A stretch of 64,000 nt of DNA from Victivallales bacterium (GCA_017535315.1 JAFXUD010000078.1:1-64000); one strand, 5' to 3'; shown: positions 49,487 to 60,041, counted from the stretch's first letter. Notes: generated by a model from the letters alone, not told the origin. Made by a program: numbers and translations.

Positions 49487-52400
49487 CTATTTGGCAAAAG
49501 ACCTATCGGGTTCGGGAGCGGTGAGCATCTCGCCAAACTCCTGCGGGCCGACAAAAATAAGGCGGTAGTCGCACTCCTTGATGTGGAGCTTCTTCTCGCC
49601 GTCCAAGGGAAACTTCTCGTTTGTGGCAACGTCCATCACAACAGCGTCCTTACTGATACCAAGACGTTCCGAATCAATAGACAAGAGCGTGTCGCCCTCC
49701 TTGCCAAGGTTGGTGACGATAAGCAGCAGAGAGTGTCCACGCCTGTAACCGCCGACGATGAACTCGCCCGTCACAGAGAATGGCTTTTCTTTCGTATAAT
49801 AAGGTATAAACTCGCAGTCATCCTTGTGGGTGCCAAATGCCCAAAATGCATAGCGGCTCATCCAGTGCTCGCGGTAGTCGCCGAAAATATTATTGGTCGA
49901 GGTGATTCCGTGCTGAAGCATCAGCCCAAGGCAGGTGCGGTTGATACGCTGGCTGCGCTTGAGGTACTCTTCTACGGAGATTTTCGGCGGCTTGTCCGCG
50001 ATTTTTGGAAGTGTGAGCGCCAAAGGCACCATGCCCGTCTGAAGGCCCGTCGAATGGGCGCGGATATGTTCGAGCGTGACATAGTCCTCCATGTTGGTCT
50101 CCACGTGGTACTCCCAGTCGAGACCGACAGTTGCAAAGGAGAATGCTGGCACGATGAGCGTGTTCGTGAAGTGTATGACAAGCAGCCTTTCGGGGCGCCT
50201 GCGCATATCCAATAGATACGCGATGCGCTTGACGAGCTCGCGCGTCGCCAGGATGCTCATTTCGGGAATCACGCGGTTCTTGTAGTCACGGACAGGCGAA
50301 AGCTCGGGATTGGTCTGCGGAAAGACATAGAGTTCATCGAGGTAGATGCCGTCCATGCCTGCCTCCAGCTGTTTGTCGTAGGTCCAGAGCAGGTAGTCAA
50401 TGTAGCGCGGTGTAAGGAAGCAGCGGTCGGCAATGCCCTCCCAGTAGGGCTTGAGGTTGGCCCATTCCGCCTTGTGGTACTGGTAGGCCTCGTCCTCCAT
50501 CGGGATGATCGTCGGGCAGGAGTAAGGCACGACCCTGTCGATGGTCATCGCGTGCTGTCCAAGCTGCATGTCCAGCATGCGCCAGCGGTTGCTCTTGACG
50601 TAGGCGTCGGCATCTTTGATGTTCCGATGCTGCTTGAAGAAGCCCTCGTGCGCCTCATAGTACTTCCGCATCAGCGGTGCATCGACCTCGTCGAAGTGCT
50701 TCCCGATATCGAATGACGGCACGCGCTTGGTCATCGTCGCCTTGTAGGCCTTCGCATAGGTATAGTCGTTGTTTGGCGGCAGCTTCGCGAAACGAGTCCA
50801 CATGCCCACCGCGCTGTCGTGCTCGTAAGGCATGATGTGAATCATGCCTGGCAGACGGTGACCAAAATGGAAAACCCAATTTTTCCAACCAGGCATGCGC
50901 GGCTTTACAGGTGTGACCTGGAAACAGAACTCGAAATCGATAGGCTTGCCAGCCTTGCCGCCCGCACGGCTGACAATGTCGCACTCAGCCTTGACGGAAT
51001 CAGCCTCGCGCACCAGGCGAATCATCGGCACACCATCCAGCAAATCGAAGCCACGAGGCGAGTTGAAGACCAACGACAAGCCGCGCTCTTCGCCTCCAAA
51101 CCACAGATAGGGGGTAAACTCGCCAGGAATCACGGGCAGCCCCTGCTGGTTCAAGCGACGCGGCAGCTTCGAGGAATCCCACACCTTCCCCTGCCCTGTT
51201 GGGATGGCACCAGCGGGGTTGCCACGTGCCAAATCAACCATGGAGTTGAAGAGGGAGGCCTCCTCTGGACGCAGATGAGCGCAGAGAGTCAAGCGTTCTG
51301 CCGCCTCGTCTGGCGGTGGCGTGAGACGCACCCTCACGCGGGCAAAGCCATCGTACTCCCACACCGTGTCCGCCCGATAGCCCCAATTTCCAATCCTGGC
51401 CGTAGCCAGGGTGCGAACGATATGCGGTGCTGCCTCCAGCACCTTCATTGTGGCATCGTGTTCTTCCAGAAGCTTTCCGCCGACCACCAGTTCAAAGCCA
51501 AGCGGCTGCGTGAAAATCTCCGCCCCCTTGGCATTGACCTGATTAAGCAGGCCATCCTGCGCCAGGTAGTGCTTGCGCAGTACCGTATCCAACTCGTTGT
51601 CCTTCAGCGTAATCGGCTCGAACGGCGCAAGGACTTTTGTGGAGAGGCCCAGTCGCTTCTCCATAAACGGGAAGCTCTTCTCCGTAAAACCAAAGGCGTT
51701 TTCGTAGGTGCTCTCCTTGCCTTCATCCCCCTTCACCACGATTTTTCCCACCCACTCCCCCATGGGGCGTTTTGTAGGCAGGTCGATGATAGTGTGCCAG
51801 AAGCCATCGGTGCGGCGGGTTAGCGCACCTTGGCAGCTCGTGCCGTCAGGTCCGACGACCTCTGCCACAGCAGAGGAGCCTTCACCAATTGAATCCAACA
51901 GGATGGAAAACTTGTTGTACCCAGGGTAATGGCGCAGATAGGAGTAGCCGAGCCCTGCGATCTTCCGTTTTTCGGTGACAGGGCCGTCCGTCAAGGTCTT
52001 TCCCATCTCGAAAGGCACGCCGCCACGAATCTGCACCATGCCCAGCTTCGGATCCTTCACCGTGTAAACCAGCGACTTATAGGGATAGTTCTGCTCGGGA
52101 AGCTCGACGACCTTGCCAGGCACGGCAAAGACATTCTCCGCTCCCTTCTCGCGGACGATGCCCGTCAGCACCCCGCCCTCGTATTCCATACGCAGACTGA
52201 ATTTCCCCGCGATAAGGGAGTTATCGACACCATAGACCTTCACTCCAGGAAAGCCTTCCAAAGCCTTGACGGCAATCTGACGCTTCACATCCATGGGATT
52301 GTCCGTCCCCGTCAGGTTCGCATAGCCCACGCCTGCTCGCACAAAGTTGCGCGCCACGTTGAAGCAAAACTCCTTCGGGTCAATCTCAGGCATGCTGCTC

Positions 52401-52903
52401 CAAGGCAGCTCCACCTCCACCTCCCACTTGGCGTCATGCACCTGTGAGGCGCTTTTGAAGGGAATCTCCTGTTGGGAGGGCTTCGCGTTCGCCTCGCGTA
52501 CAAAAACGACCGTGGCGTTGGCGGCATTCACGATGAACTGGTAGGCCTTCGTGCCATCCGCCTTGAGAACGAAGAACTCCACGCAGTCGTCCGCAAAGAC
52601 CCTGCCGCCCGTCTTGGCCGATGTGATGAAGCCACCCAGTACGTCGGATTCCTCCACAGGATTGCTCATCGTGAGGTAGAGTGCCTTCTCCGTGCTGGTG
52701 ATGAGCACAGAGACGTTGCGGTTGACGAGTCGATGGCTCTTGTATTGCACCATCCCCTCGACCAGAGAAGCACGTGTATATTCCTCCTGGTTCACGATGC
52801 CGTCCAGCTTGATGGGCGATTCCTTCATACGAGGAATAAACACGTTTTCGGCAATGCACGCAAACGCAGTCAAGGCAAGAATAAATGATAGTTTGTTTTT
52901 CAT
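49487..52903 (-). CDS. exported CBM9-like/DUF6067 glycosidase-like protein
   Basis: 1138 residues with signal peptide (MKNKLSFILALTAFACIAENV). N-terminal CBM9-like domain (about 25-210: KLDGIVNQEEYTRA, DDCVEFFVL, WEVEVELPWSSM). A long beta-rich middle section follows (210-600), then a barrel-like catalytic region (about 600-1050) with GMDGIYLDELYVFP near 850 and EYHVETNMEDYV, the pattern of DUF6067 proteins (GH-like). Exact activity unknown; other DUF6067 proteins occur with polysaccharide-degrading loci. A good GGAG Shine-Dalgarno precedes the ATG. Convergent to the GH10 gene, and 13 bp downstream of the YejM-like gene, with which it probably forms an operon. Confidence 0.8.
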   Translation of the reverse strand: MKNKLSFILALTAFACIAENVFIPRMKESPIKLDGIVNQEEYTRASLVEGMVQYKSHRLVNRNVSVLITSTEKALYLTMSNPVEESDVLGGFITSAKTGGRVFADDCVEFFVLKADGTKAYQFIVNAANATVVFVREANAKPSQQEIPFKSASQVHDAKWEVEVELPWSSMPEIDPKEFCFNVARNFVRAGVGYANLTGTDNPMDVKRQIAVKALEGFPGVKVYGVDNSLIAGKFSLRMEYEGGVLTGIVREKGAENVFAVPGKVVELPEQNYPYKSLVYTVKDPKLGMVQIRGGVPFEMGKTLTDGPVTEKRKIAGLGYSYLRHYPGYNKFSILLDSIGEGSSAVAEVVGPDGTSCQGALTRRTDGFWHTIIDLPTKRPMGEWVGKIVVKGDEGKESTYENAFGFTEKSFPFMEKRLGLSTKVLAPFEPITLKDNELDTVLRKHYLAQDGLLNQVNAKGAEIFTQPLGFELVVGGKLLEEHDATMKVLEAAPHIVRTLATARIGNWGYRADTVWEYDGFARVRVRLTPPPDEAAERLTLCAHLRPEEASLFNSMVDLARGNPAGAIPTGQGKVWDSSKLPRRLNQQGLPVIPGEFTPYLWFGGEERGLSLVFNSPRGFDLLDGVPMIRLVREADSVKAECDIVSRAGGKAGKPIDFEFCFQVTPVKPRMPGWKNWVFHFGHRLPGMIHIMPYEHDSAVGMWTRFAKLPPNNDYTYAKAYKATMTKRVPSFDIGKHFDEVDAPLMRKYYEAHEGFFKQHRNIKDADAYVKSNRWRMLDMQLGQHAMTIDRVVPYSCPTIIPMEDEAYQYHKAEWANLKPYWEGIADRCFLTPRYIDYLLWTYDKQLEAGMDGIYLDELYVFPQTNPELSPVRDYKNRVIPEMSILATRELVKRIAYLLDMRRRPERLLVIHFTNTLIVPAFSFATVGLDWEYHVETNMEDYVTLEHIRAHSTGLQTGMVPLALTLPKIADKPPKISVEEYLKRSQRINRTCLGLMLQHGITSTNNIFGDYREHWMSRYAFWAFGTHKDDCEFIPYYTKEKPFSVTGEFIVGGYRRGHSLLLIVTNLGKEGDTLLSIDSERLGISKDAVVMDVATNEKFPLDGEKKLHIKECDYRLIFVGPQEFGEMLTAPEPDRSFAK

Positions 52904-52916
52904 AGTGATATCTCCG

Positions 52917-54815
52917 TTACTTCCGTGCGGTCTTTAAAAAGCGGAACATCTCCTGCTGCGCCTGGTGGAGTTTCGCTGCGTTGTTCTTCAGGAACTCCTT
53001 GTCGTCGCAGGGCTCGTCGTCCAAGGTGGTCAGACGTGTTAACGCAAAGGCTTGTTTCTTGCCCATGGGAAGGAGGTATTTTCGGTTCTGCGTTGCGAAG
53101 ACGGCGACATCCCATCCGAAGCAGAGGAAGCCCGTACGCGTGTAGTCAGGGGAGAAGAGATTACCGCCCACCCCGAAATCCGAGGGCGGATTCGTCACGC
53201 CCAGCAAAGGCGCAATGGTGGGAACGATGTCCGTGTGATGACTCATCTTGTCATAGACGGCGGGCTCCACGTCAGGCGCGTAGATGACAAGCGGCGTGCG
53301 AATCTGCTCCTGCACGAAGGTTGAGTTGTGGCCCAGGCGCCCCTTCTCGAAGAACTCCTCGCCATGGTCGCCCGTCACGACAACAATGGTCTTCGCGGCA
53401 ACTGCTGGCTTCTCTGCCAGCGCATCCAGCAGCTTGCCAATCTGGGCATCGACATGGTGCGCGGCGTTAATGTAGCGGTTCTTCAAAGTGGGCGCGTCGC
53501 TTTTGCGGATAGTGGCGTAATTCACGTTCTTCGCATAGTCGTCCCGCAAAGCCCCCTCCTCGGGGAAGGAATATGGCGCGTGGGTCGATTCAAAGAAGCA
53601 AAAAACAAAGAAGGGGGAGTTCTCGTCATGCTGGCGGACGAAGGCAATGGCGTTGTCGATGTTCGTCATATCCCGCTGCCATGCAATCCCCTTTGGATAC
53701 TCGCGTAGCTCCGCGTCCTTCATGGAGGCGAAAATGGTGCGGTTGAATTCGGGGTAGGAGAACTTGGCGGAGGTCTGACAGAGGAAGCTGTAACCATCCT
53801 CGTGGAGCCAGTCGAAAAGCAGTGGACAGCGCGAGCGGTCGAGGAAGCTGTCCCAGCAGTTGCCATGGAGGCTGTAGAACATGCTGAACATGGCGGGACG
53901 CGTGCCGTGTCCACCGCTGTAGTGCTGGGTGAAGCGCCAGCCGCGGGAAGCCAACTGCCAGGTGCGCGGCATAATCTCCTCCGTCAGCATGTCATTGCGC
54001 AAAGACTCCCCCACCAGCCACACGATGTTGTACTTGGCGTGCTCCTTCCGCACAACCTGCGCAACGGGGTAGCAAAGGCTGGTCATCTTCGCATTTGAAG
54101 AAGCGATGCTGACGGCGTTCTCCCGTTCAGGCTCCTTCATGCCAAACCTGCGCAGCATCTTGCGCATACGCACCTGCGGGAAAAGCGGATATGCATCCAT
54201 GTTTACTAACGAGGCAGCGTCAGCCTTGAAGTCTGCAATGCCTTCGCAAAAGATTGCAACCAAGAAACAGACAACGACCGCTACAGGCCAAACCAGCACC
54301 AGCTTCCACCTCCGATGAATCCAAGTGCCGATACGCTCAGCTACGCTCCAGTTGAAAGCCAACCAGACCAACAGCAGTTCGACAGCGAAAAGCAGGATGG
54401 AAGAGAGAGCAATAAAAACCAGATTCCCTGTTTGCAGCCCCATCGACTCCACGCCGCCAGGCGTCAGGAACAGGTTGACGACCAGCCCGTTGATATGGTA
54501 GCCGAACATCGTGAGCACCACGATGTCCGAGATGAGAAAGAGATGGACGGCAAAGGCAACCAGCGCACATAAAATATAAGTAACGATGCGATACCATTTC
54601 CGCCCCCATAGCTTCCCATTCAAGCAAAGCAATGCGGGCAGAACCGCAGGCAGGGAAAGAAGCATACTCCCCGACACCAGCCCACACACTAGGAAAAGAA
54701 AACTGCAAAGTGTGGAAAACAACGCATGGCCTTTGAGGAATACCCCCATGACCAGAAAGGTGACAACATGCAAAACAGAAAGATAGACGACAGGTTGGAT
54801 TCGTTTTGTTGACAT
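52917..54815 (-). CDS. YejM/PbgA-like membrane sulfatase-fold protein
   Basis: 632 residues. Five or so N-terminal membrane segments (about 12-195), with FGYHINGLVVNLFLTPGG matching the DUF3413 domain of YejM (PbgA). Then a periplasmic sulfatase-fold domain (about 258-560): VGESLRND (metal Glu270), HYSGGHGTRPAMF (Thr305 in the nucleophile position), VVTGDHGEEF, and RLGHNSTFV. The family includes YejM, a regulator of LPS levels in enterobacteria, and phosphoethanolamine transferases. Here the metal-binding motifs look intact, so it may be a catalytic transferase or a regulator. Related to LPS homeostasis by inference. Confidence 0.82.
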   Translation of the reverse strand: MSTKRIQPVVYLSVLHVVTFLVMGVFLKGHALFSTLCSFLFLVCGLVSGSMLLSLPAVLPALLCLNGKLWGRKWYRIVTYILCALVAFAVHLFLISDIVVLTMFGYHINGLVVNLFLTPGGVESMGLQTGNLVFIALSSILLFAVELLLVWLAFNWSVAERIGTWIHRRWKLVLVWPVAVVVCFLVAIFCEGIADFKADAASLVNMDAYPLFPQVRMRKMLRRFGMKEPERENAVSIASSNAKMTSLCYPVAQVVRKEHAKYNIVWLVGESLRNDMLTEEIMPRTWQLASRGWRFTQHYSGGHGTRPAMFSMFYSLHGNCWDSFLDRSRCPLLFDWLHEDGYSFLCQTSAKFSYPEFNRTIFASMKDAELREYPKGIAWQRDMTNIDNAIAFVRQHDENSPFFVFCFFESTHAPYSFPEEGALRDDYAKNVNYATIRKSDAPTLKNRYINAAHHVDAQIGKLLDALAEKPAVAAKTIVVVTGDHGEEFFEKGRLGHNSTFVQEQIRTPLVIYAPDVEPAVYDKMSHHTDIVPTIAPLLGVTNPPSDFGVGGNLFSPDYTRTGFLCFGWDVAVFATQNRKYLLPMGKKQAFALTRLTTLDDEPCDDKEFLKNNAAKLHQAQQEMFRFLKTARK

Positions 54816-54977
54816 TGGCTAAAAGGAAAAAACAGATCTACGGCAAAGAAAAAGAGGCAAATAAACGTTCTATAAATATGGCATAGTCAATGCAAATTGC
54901 AAATCGGCTGTCCTCAAAAATGGAGCAAAGAACCTTCACTGTTCCAGCAACACCTTCCGTAACCCCCAAGGTAAACC

Positions 54978-57506
54978 ATGAACATCAAACTCCTTGCCCT
55001 CACCATGACTCTCTCCATTCTCTCCATGGCAGCCGAGGCTGTCCACCCCATCGTCACACCCGCCACCCCCAAACGCTATGCAGGGGCAACCCTCGACACC
55101 TCCGTCAAAGCGCCTGGTGCTGATTCCTCCATGCTATGGGAGTTCGACAAATCTGCCAACATGTATATCAAGGATTTTCCCCAAAATTTCCTCGACTACC
55201 AGGGCAAAAACAACGCAATCGAACTCTGGCTCTATTCGGAAAAGCCGCAGGAAGGTCAAATCCTCCTGCTCATCTTCTCGGAGAACCCAGCCAGGCCAGG
55301 CTCCGACTACTACGCCCACAGGATTTCATTGAACTTCCAGGGGTGGAAGCAAGTTCGCTTCCTATTCAGCGAAATGAATATCGCACGTGCCCCCCAGGGC
55401 TGGGACAATATCACAGGCCTCAACATCAACTCCAATGGATGGGATCTGCCACAAATCCCTGGACGCAAGCTGCGCATCGGCAACATCAACCTCGTCGATG
55501 CCCCGCCTGTCCCTGGTCCGCGCATAACAGACGAAGAGTTCTACAGCCAGCTCGATTTGGAGAAGCCTGGCTTGGAACCAGTACGTGACGCCTTCCAAAA
55601 GAAGGACTACACCGCCGCTGAGCACGCTCTTGCAGCCTACTACCGCAAGCGCACCACGCCCCGCTGGCGCGTCATGTGGGACCAGATGCCCACGCCCGAC
55701 AAACGCCCCAAGGAGTTCGACACCACCAAAGCCGACAACACCGTAAAGCACCTGCTCACCAGCGTCAATGTCCCCCACCAGTTCGGGGAGCGAATCGACT
55801 GGTCCATCAACCCCACCAAACTGAAATACAATGAGTGGACCTGGCAGCTCAGCCGACATCCCATGTGGGTCAATCTGCAACAGGCCTATTGGGCAACGGG
55901 CAAGGAAATCTATGCCAAGGAGTTCAACGACCAGATGATTGCCTGGGTCGAGGACAACCTCATTCCCATGGAATCCTCGGGCAACCACGCCTGGTCGCGC
56001 TGGCGCACCATCGAGGCGGGCATCCGTACACTGGGCTCCTGGCCCACCTGCTTCTTCGGCTTCCTCTCCTCACCGAGCTTCACCGACCACGGTATCGTCA
56101 CCATGCTCAAGTCCTTCTACGAACACGGCTGCCATCTCTATGCCCACCCAACCCAGGGCAACTGGCTCACCATGGAGATGGACGGCCTCTTCGTCACCGC
56201 CACCCTCTTCCCCGAGTTCAAGCCTTCGTATGAATGGCAGCAGTTCGCCATCAAGAAGCTCTATGACGACATGGCAGTCCAGATCTACCCCGACGGTGCC
56301 CAGACGGAACTCGCCCCAGGCTACCACGGCGTCAGCCTCAACAACTTCCTCGGCCTCGTCAGAACCGCCGCCCTCAACGACGTCAGGCTGCCCGACGACT
56401 ACCTCTCAAACTTGGAGAAGATGTACGTCTATTACGAGAAAATCGCCATGCCCGACTTCAGGATGCCCGCGCTGAACGACTCTGGCTGGGGTCCACTCCA
56501 GGGGATGATGGCTACTGGTTTCTCCTACTTCCCCAACCAGAAGAGCTTCCAGTACATCGCGACCAACCGCAAGGAGGGGCCCAAGCCTTCCTACACATCT
56601 GTCTGGATGCCCTACGCAGGCTGGGCCATCATGCGCACGGGCTGGGAGGCCAACGACAACTACATGCACTTCGAGGCAGGCCCCTTCTCCACAGGCCATT
56701 CGCACGAGGACAAGCTGACGTTCGTCATCCACGCCAAGGGCAGCAGGCTTCTCACAGAAGCAGGCATCTACCCCTACGATACCTCGCAGTGGCGCCGCTA
56801 CGTCCTCTCCTCCTACGCGCACAACATTACCCTCGTCGATAAAATGGAGCAACATCGTCGCCTGCCAGGCAATCCCTACGCCAGGACGAACGAACCGCTC
56901 CCCAACATCTTCCTCACCAACGACCAGTACGATTTCGCGGAAGGGTGGTACAACGAGGGCTTCGGCCCCCAAAACGACACCACCGTCACCCAGTACCGCG
57001 CCTTCCTATTCGTCAAACCGAACTTCTGGGTGATGTTCGACATCTTCACATCGAAGGATGACAAGCCGCACACCTACGAAACGATGTTCCATCTGGAGAA
57101 CGCTGAGGCCACGCTGGATGCCCAGACCCTCGTCGCCACGGGTGCCGACGCTGGACGCGCCAACCTCGCCATCATGCCAGCCAGGGTCGATGGCGGCCTA
57201 TCCGTGGAAATCGTCAAGGGGCAGGAAGCCCCCGTCGTTCAAGGCTGGGTCCCAGCACAGGCGTATAACGTACGAGCCATCCCCACTCCCATCTACACGC
57301 GCAAAACCATCGGCCAGTTCATCGAGCCATACGTGCTCTACCCGCTGGCCGACGGCGAAGCGAATCCCGTGACAAGTATCTCCTTCGCCAACAACACCCT
57401 CATGCTGAAGATGGAGGACGGAACCACTCACACCTTCGCCCTCAAGCTTGATGGCGAACGCCTTGGGGTAATCAACTGGAACGGAACGATTATCAAGATT
57501 CGCTAG
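54978..57506 (+). CDS. exported heparinase II/III-type lyase, first of a tandem pair
   Basis: 842 residues with signal peptide (MNIKLLALTMTLSILSMAAE). N-terminal jelly-roll-like domain (about 25-180), a helical toroid (about 185-520, with SGNHAWSRWRTIEAGIR and HPTQGNWLTMEMDGL), then the beta-sandwich of heparinase II/III (about 530-842) with PFSTGHSHEDKLTFVIHAKG, whose His residues would be catalytic. Proteins of this plan include alginate lyases and heparinases, so uronic-acid linkages are the likely target. AAGGT lies before the ATG. The neighbouring gene downstream is a paralogue. Confidence 0.85.
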   Translation: MNIKLLALTMTLSILSMAAEAVHPIVTPATPKRYAGATLDTSVKAPGADSSMLWEFDKSANMYIKDFPQNFLDYQGKNNAIELWLYSEKPQEGQILLLIFSENPARPGSDYYAHRISLNFQGWKQVRFLFSEMNIARAPQGWDNITGLNINSNGWDLPQIPGRKLRIGNINLVDAPPVPGPRITDEEFYSQLDLEKPGLEPVRDAFQKKDYTAAEHALAAYYRKRTTPRWRVMWDQMPTPDKRPKEFDTTKADNTVKHLLTSVNVPHQFGERIDWSINPTKLKYNEWTWQLSRHPMWVNLQQAYWATGKEIYAKEFNDQMIAWVEDNLIPMESSGNHAWSRWRTIEAGIRTLGSWPTCFFGFLSSPSFTDHGIVTMLKSFYEHGCHLYAHPTQGNWLTMEMDGLFVTATLFPEFKPSYEWQQFAIKKLYDDMAVQIYPDGAQTELAPGYHGVSLNNFLGLVRTAALNDVRLPDDYLSNLEKMYVYYEKIAMPDFRMPALNDSGWGPLQGMMATGFSYFPNQKSFQYIATNRKEGPKPSYTSVWMPYAGWAIMRTGWEANDNYMHFEAGPFSTGHSHEDKLTFVIHAKGSRLLTEAGIYPYDTSQWRRYVLSSYAHNITLVDKMEQHRRLPGNPYARTNEPLPNIFLTNDQYDFAEGWYNEGFGPQNDTTVTQYRAFLFVKPNFWVMFDIFTSKDDKPHTYETMFHLENAEATLDAQTLVATGADAGRANLAIMPARVDGGLSVEIVKGQEAPVVQGWVPAQAYNVRAIPTPIYTRKTIGQFIEPYVLYPLADGEANPVTSISFANNTLMLKMEDGTTHTFALKLDGERLGVINWNGTIIKIR

Positions 57507-57515
57507 TATCATATT

Positions 57516-60041
57516 ATGAAACACATCCTCCTCGCCCTCACCATAACCTTCTCAATTCTCGCCATGGCAGCCGAGGTTGTCCATCCCTTCGCCACACCCG
57601 CCACGCCAGAACGCTATGAGGGGGCGCTCCTCGATAACTCCGTGAAAGCACCTGGTGCCGATGCCTCCATGCTATGGGAACTCGACAAATCCGCCAACCT
57701 CCATATCAAGGAGTTCCCGACGGACTTCCTCAACTACCAGGGCAAAAACAATGCCATCGAGCTTTGGCTCCACGCTGAAAAACCGCAGAATGGAACAATC
57801 ATCCTGCTGGTTTTCTCGGAAAACCCCGCACAAGATGGCGATGACTACTATTCGCACAAGATACCCTTGGATTTTGAGGGATGGAAGTGCTTCCACTTCC
57901 CCTTCACCGACGTGATCATCAATCGTTTCCCCATGGGCTGGAACAAGATCACAGGCTTCGGACTCTGCTCCAAGGGGTGGGAACTCCCCCAGATTCCTGG
58001 ACGCAAGCTGCGCGTCGGCAACATCAGCCTGGTCAATGAGTCCCATGTCCTAGGCCCGCGCATCACCGACGAACAGTTCTACAGCCAGCTCGACTTAGAA
58101 CGCCCTGGGCTGGAAATGGTGCGCGAAGCCATCCAGAATGGGGACTTCGCCACCGCCGAGCACGCTCTAGCAGCCTACTACCGCAAGCGCACAACGCCCC
58201 GCTGGCGCGTGATGTGGGACCAGATGCCCACACCAGACGAACGCCCCAAGGAGTATAACACCACCAGGGCCGACAACGCCGTGAAGCACCTGCTCACCAG
58301 TTGCAGCATTCCCCACCAGTTCGGGGAACGCATCGATTGGTCCATCAACCCTACCAAACTGAAATACAGGGAGTGGACCTGGCAGCTCAGCCGCCATCCC
58401 ATGTGGGTCGATTTGCAGCAGGCCTACTGGGCAACGGGCAACGAAACCTACGCCAAGGAATTCAACGACCAGATGATCGCCTGGGTGGAGGACAACCTTG
58501 TCCCCAAGACCTCCTCGGGCAACATCGCTGGCTCCCGCTGGCGCACTATCGAGACAGGCATCCGCACGCTGGATGCCTGGCCCACCTGCTTCTTCGGTTT
58601 CCTCTCCTCACCGAGCTTCACCGACCACGGCGTTGTCACTATGCTCAAGTCCTTCTACGAACACGGCTGCCACCTCTACGCCCACCCCACCAAGGGCAAC
58701 TGGCTCACGATGGAAATGGACGGTCTCTTCGTCACGGCAACTCTCTTCCCAGAGTTCAAGCCTTCACATGAATGGCAGCAGTTCGCCATCAAAAAGCTAT
58801 ACGACGATATGTCCGTCCAAATCTATCCCGATGGTGCGCAGACTGAGCTGGCCCCTGGCTACCACGGCGTCAGCCTCAAGAACTTCCTCGGCCTCGTCCG
58901 AACCGCCGCACTCAATAATGTCAAGCTGCCCGACGACTACCTCTCCAACCTAGAGAAGATGTACGTCTATTACGTGAAGATTGCGACACCAGACTTCAAA
59001 ATCCCCGCGCTGAACGATTCGGGCTGGGGTCCCATCCAGGAGAAGATGGCTACTGGTTTCTCCTACTTCCCCAACCAGAAGAACTTCCAGTATATCGCGA
59101 CGAATCGCCAGGAGGGGCCGAAGCCCTCTTTCACCTCCGTCTGGCTGCCCTATGCAGGCTGGGCCATCATGCGCTCGGGCTGGGAAGAAAACGACGCCTA
59201 CATGCACTTCGAGGTTGGGCCATTCTCCACTGGTCACTCGCACGAGGACAAGCTCTCTTTCGTCATCCATGCCAAAGGCAACAGGCTTCTGACAGAAGCT
59301 GGCATCTACCCATACGATTCCTCGCAATGGCGCCGCTACGTTCTCTCCTCCTACGCACACAATCTCACCCTCGTCGATAAGATGGAACAGCATCGCCGTG
59401 TGCCCTTCAATCCCTACGGCAGGACGAACGAACCGCTTCCCAACATCTTCATCACCAACGACCAATATGATTTTGCTGAGGGATGGTACAACGAGGGTTT
59501 CGGCCCCCAAAACGACACCACTGTCACCCAGTACCGCGCCTTCCTTTTCGTCAAACCAACCTTCTGGGTGATGTTCGATATCTTCACCTCGAAGGATAAC
59601 AAACAGCACACCTACGAAACCATCTTCCACCTGGAGAACGCCGAGACCAAACTGGATTCCAGCACCCTCGTCGTGACAGGTGCCGACGCAGGCCGTTCAA
59701 ACCTCGCCATCATCCCCGCGCGCAAGGAGGGCCTCTCCGTGGAAATCGTCAAGGGGCAGGAGACTCCCGTCGTGCAGGGCTGGGTGCCCACCAAGGAGTA
59801 TGACGTGCGCGCCATTCCCACCCCCATCTACACGCGCAAGGTTTCAGGCTCGTTCATCGAGCCATACATCCTCTACCCCCTGGCCGACGGCGAGGCAAAT
59901 CCAGTACAGATAATCTCCTTCGCCGACAACACGCTCACGGTGAAGATGGCCGACAGCACCCTCCACACCTTCGCCCTCAAGCTCGACGGCGAACGCCTCG
60001 CGGAAATCATCTGGAACGGAACTCCTATTCATATACGCTAG
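57516..60041 (+). CDS. exported heparinase II/III-type lyase, second of a tandem pair
   Basis: 841 residues, same domain order as the preceding gene: signal peptide (MKHILLALTITFSILAMAAE), jelly roll, toroid with SGNIAGSRWRTIETGIR, and the sandwich with PFSTGHSHEDKLSFVIHAKG. The two proteins are collinear with long identical blocks; the most divergent parts are about residues 25-190. The start is 9 bp after the first stop and lacks a clear Shine-Dalgarno sequence, suggesting coupled translation. Clear product of gene duplication; whether they differ in specificity is unknown. Confidence 0.85.
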   Translation: MKHILLALTITFSILAMAAEVVHPFATPATPERYEGALLDNSVKAPGADASMLWELDKSANLHIKEFPTDFLNYQGKNNAIELWLHAEKPQNGTIILLVFSENPAQDGDDYYSHKIPLDFEGWKCFHFPFTDVIINRFPMGWNKITGFGLCSKGWELPQIPGRKLRVGNISLVNESHVLGPRITDEQFYSQLDLERPGLEMVREAIQNGDFATAEHALAAYYRKRTTPRWRVMWDQMPTPDERPKEYNTTRADNAVKHLLTSCSIPHQFGERIDWSINPTKLKYREWTWQLSRHPMWVDLQQAYWATGNETYAKEFNDQMIAWVEDNLVPKTSSGNIAGSRWRTIETGIRTLDAWPTCFFGFLSSPSFTDHGVVTMLKSFYEHGCHLYAHPTKGNWLTMEMDGLFVTATLFPEFKPSHEWQQFAIKKLYDDMSVQIYPDGAQTELAPGYHGVSLKNFLGLVRTAALNNVKLPDDYLSNLEKMYVYYVKIATPDFKIPALNDSGWGPIQEKMATGFSYFPNQKNFQYIATNRQEGPKPSFTSVWLPYAGWAIMRSGWEENDAYMHFEVGPFSTGHSHEDKLSFVIHAKGNRLLTEAGIYPYDSSQWRRYVLSSYAHNLTLVDKMEQHRRVPFNPYGRTNEPLPNIFITNDQYDFAEGWYNEGFGPQNDTTVTQYRAFLFVKPTFWVMFDIFTSKDNKQHTYETIFHLENAETKLDSSTLVVTGADAGRSNLAIIPARKEGLSVEIVKGQETPVVQGWVPTKEYDVRAIPTPIYTRKVSGSFIEPYILYPLADGEANPVQIISFADNTLTVKMADSTLHTFALKLDGERLAEIIWNGTPIHIR

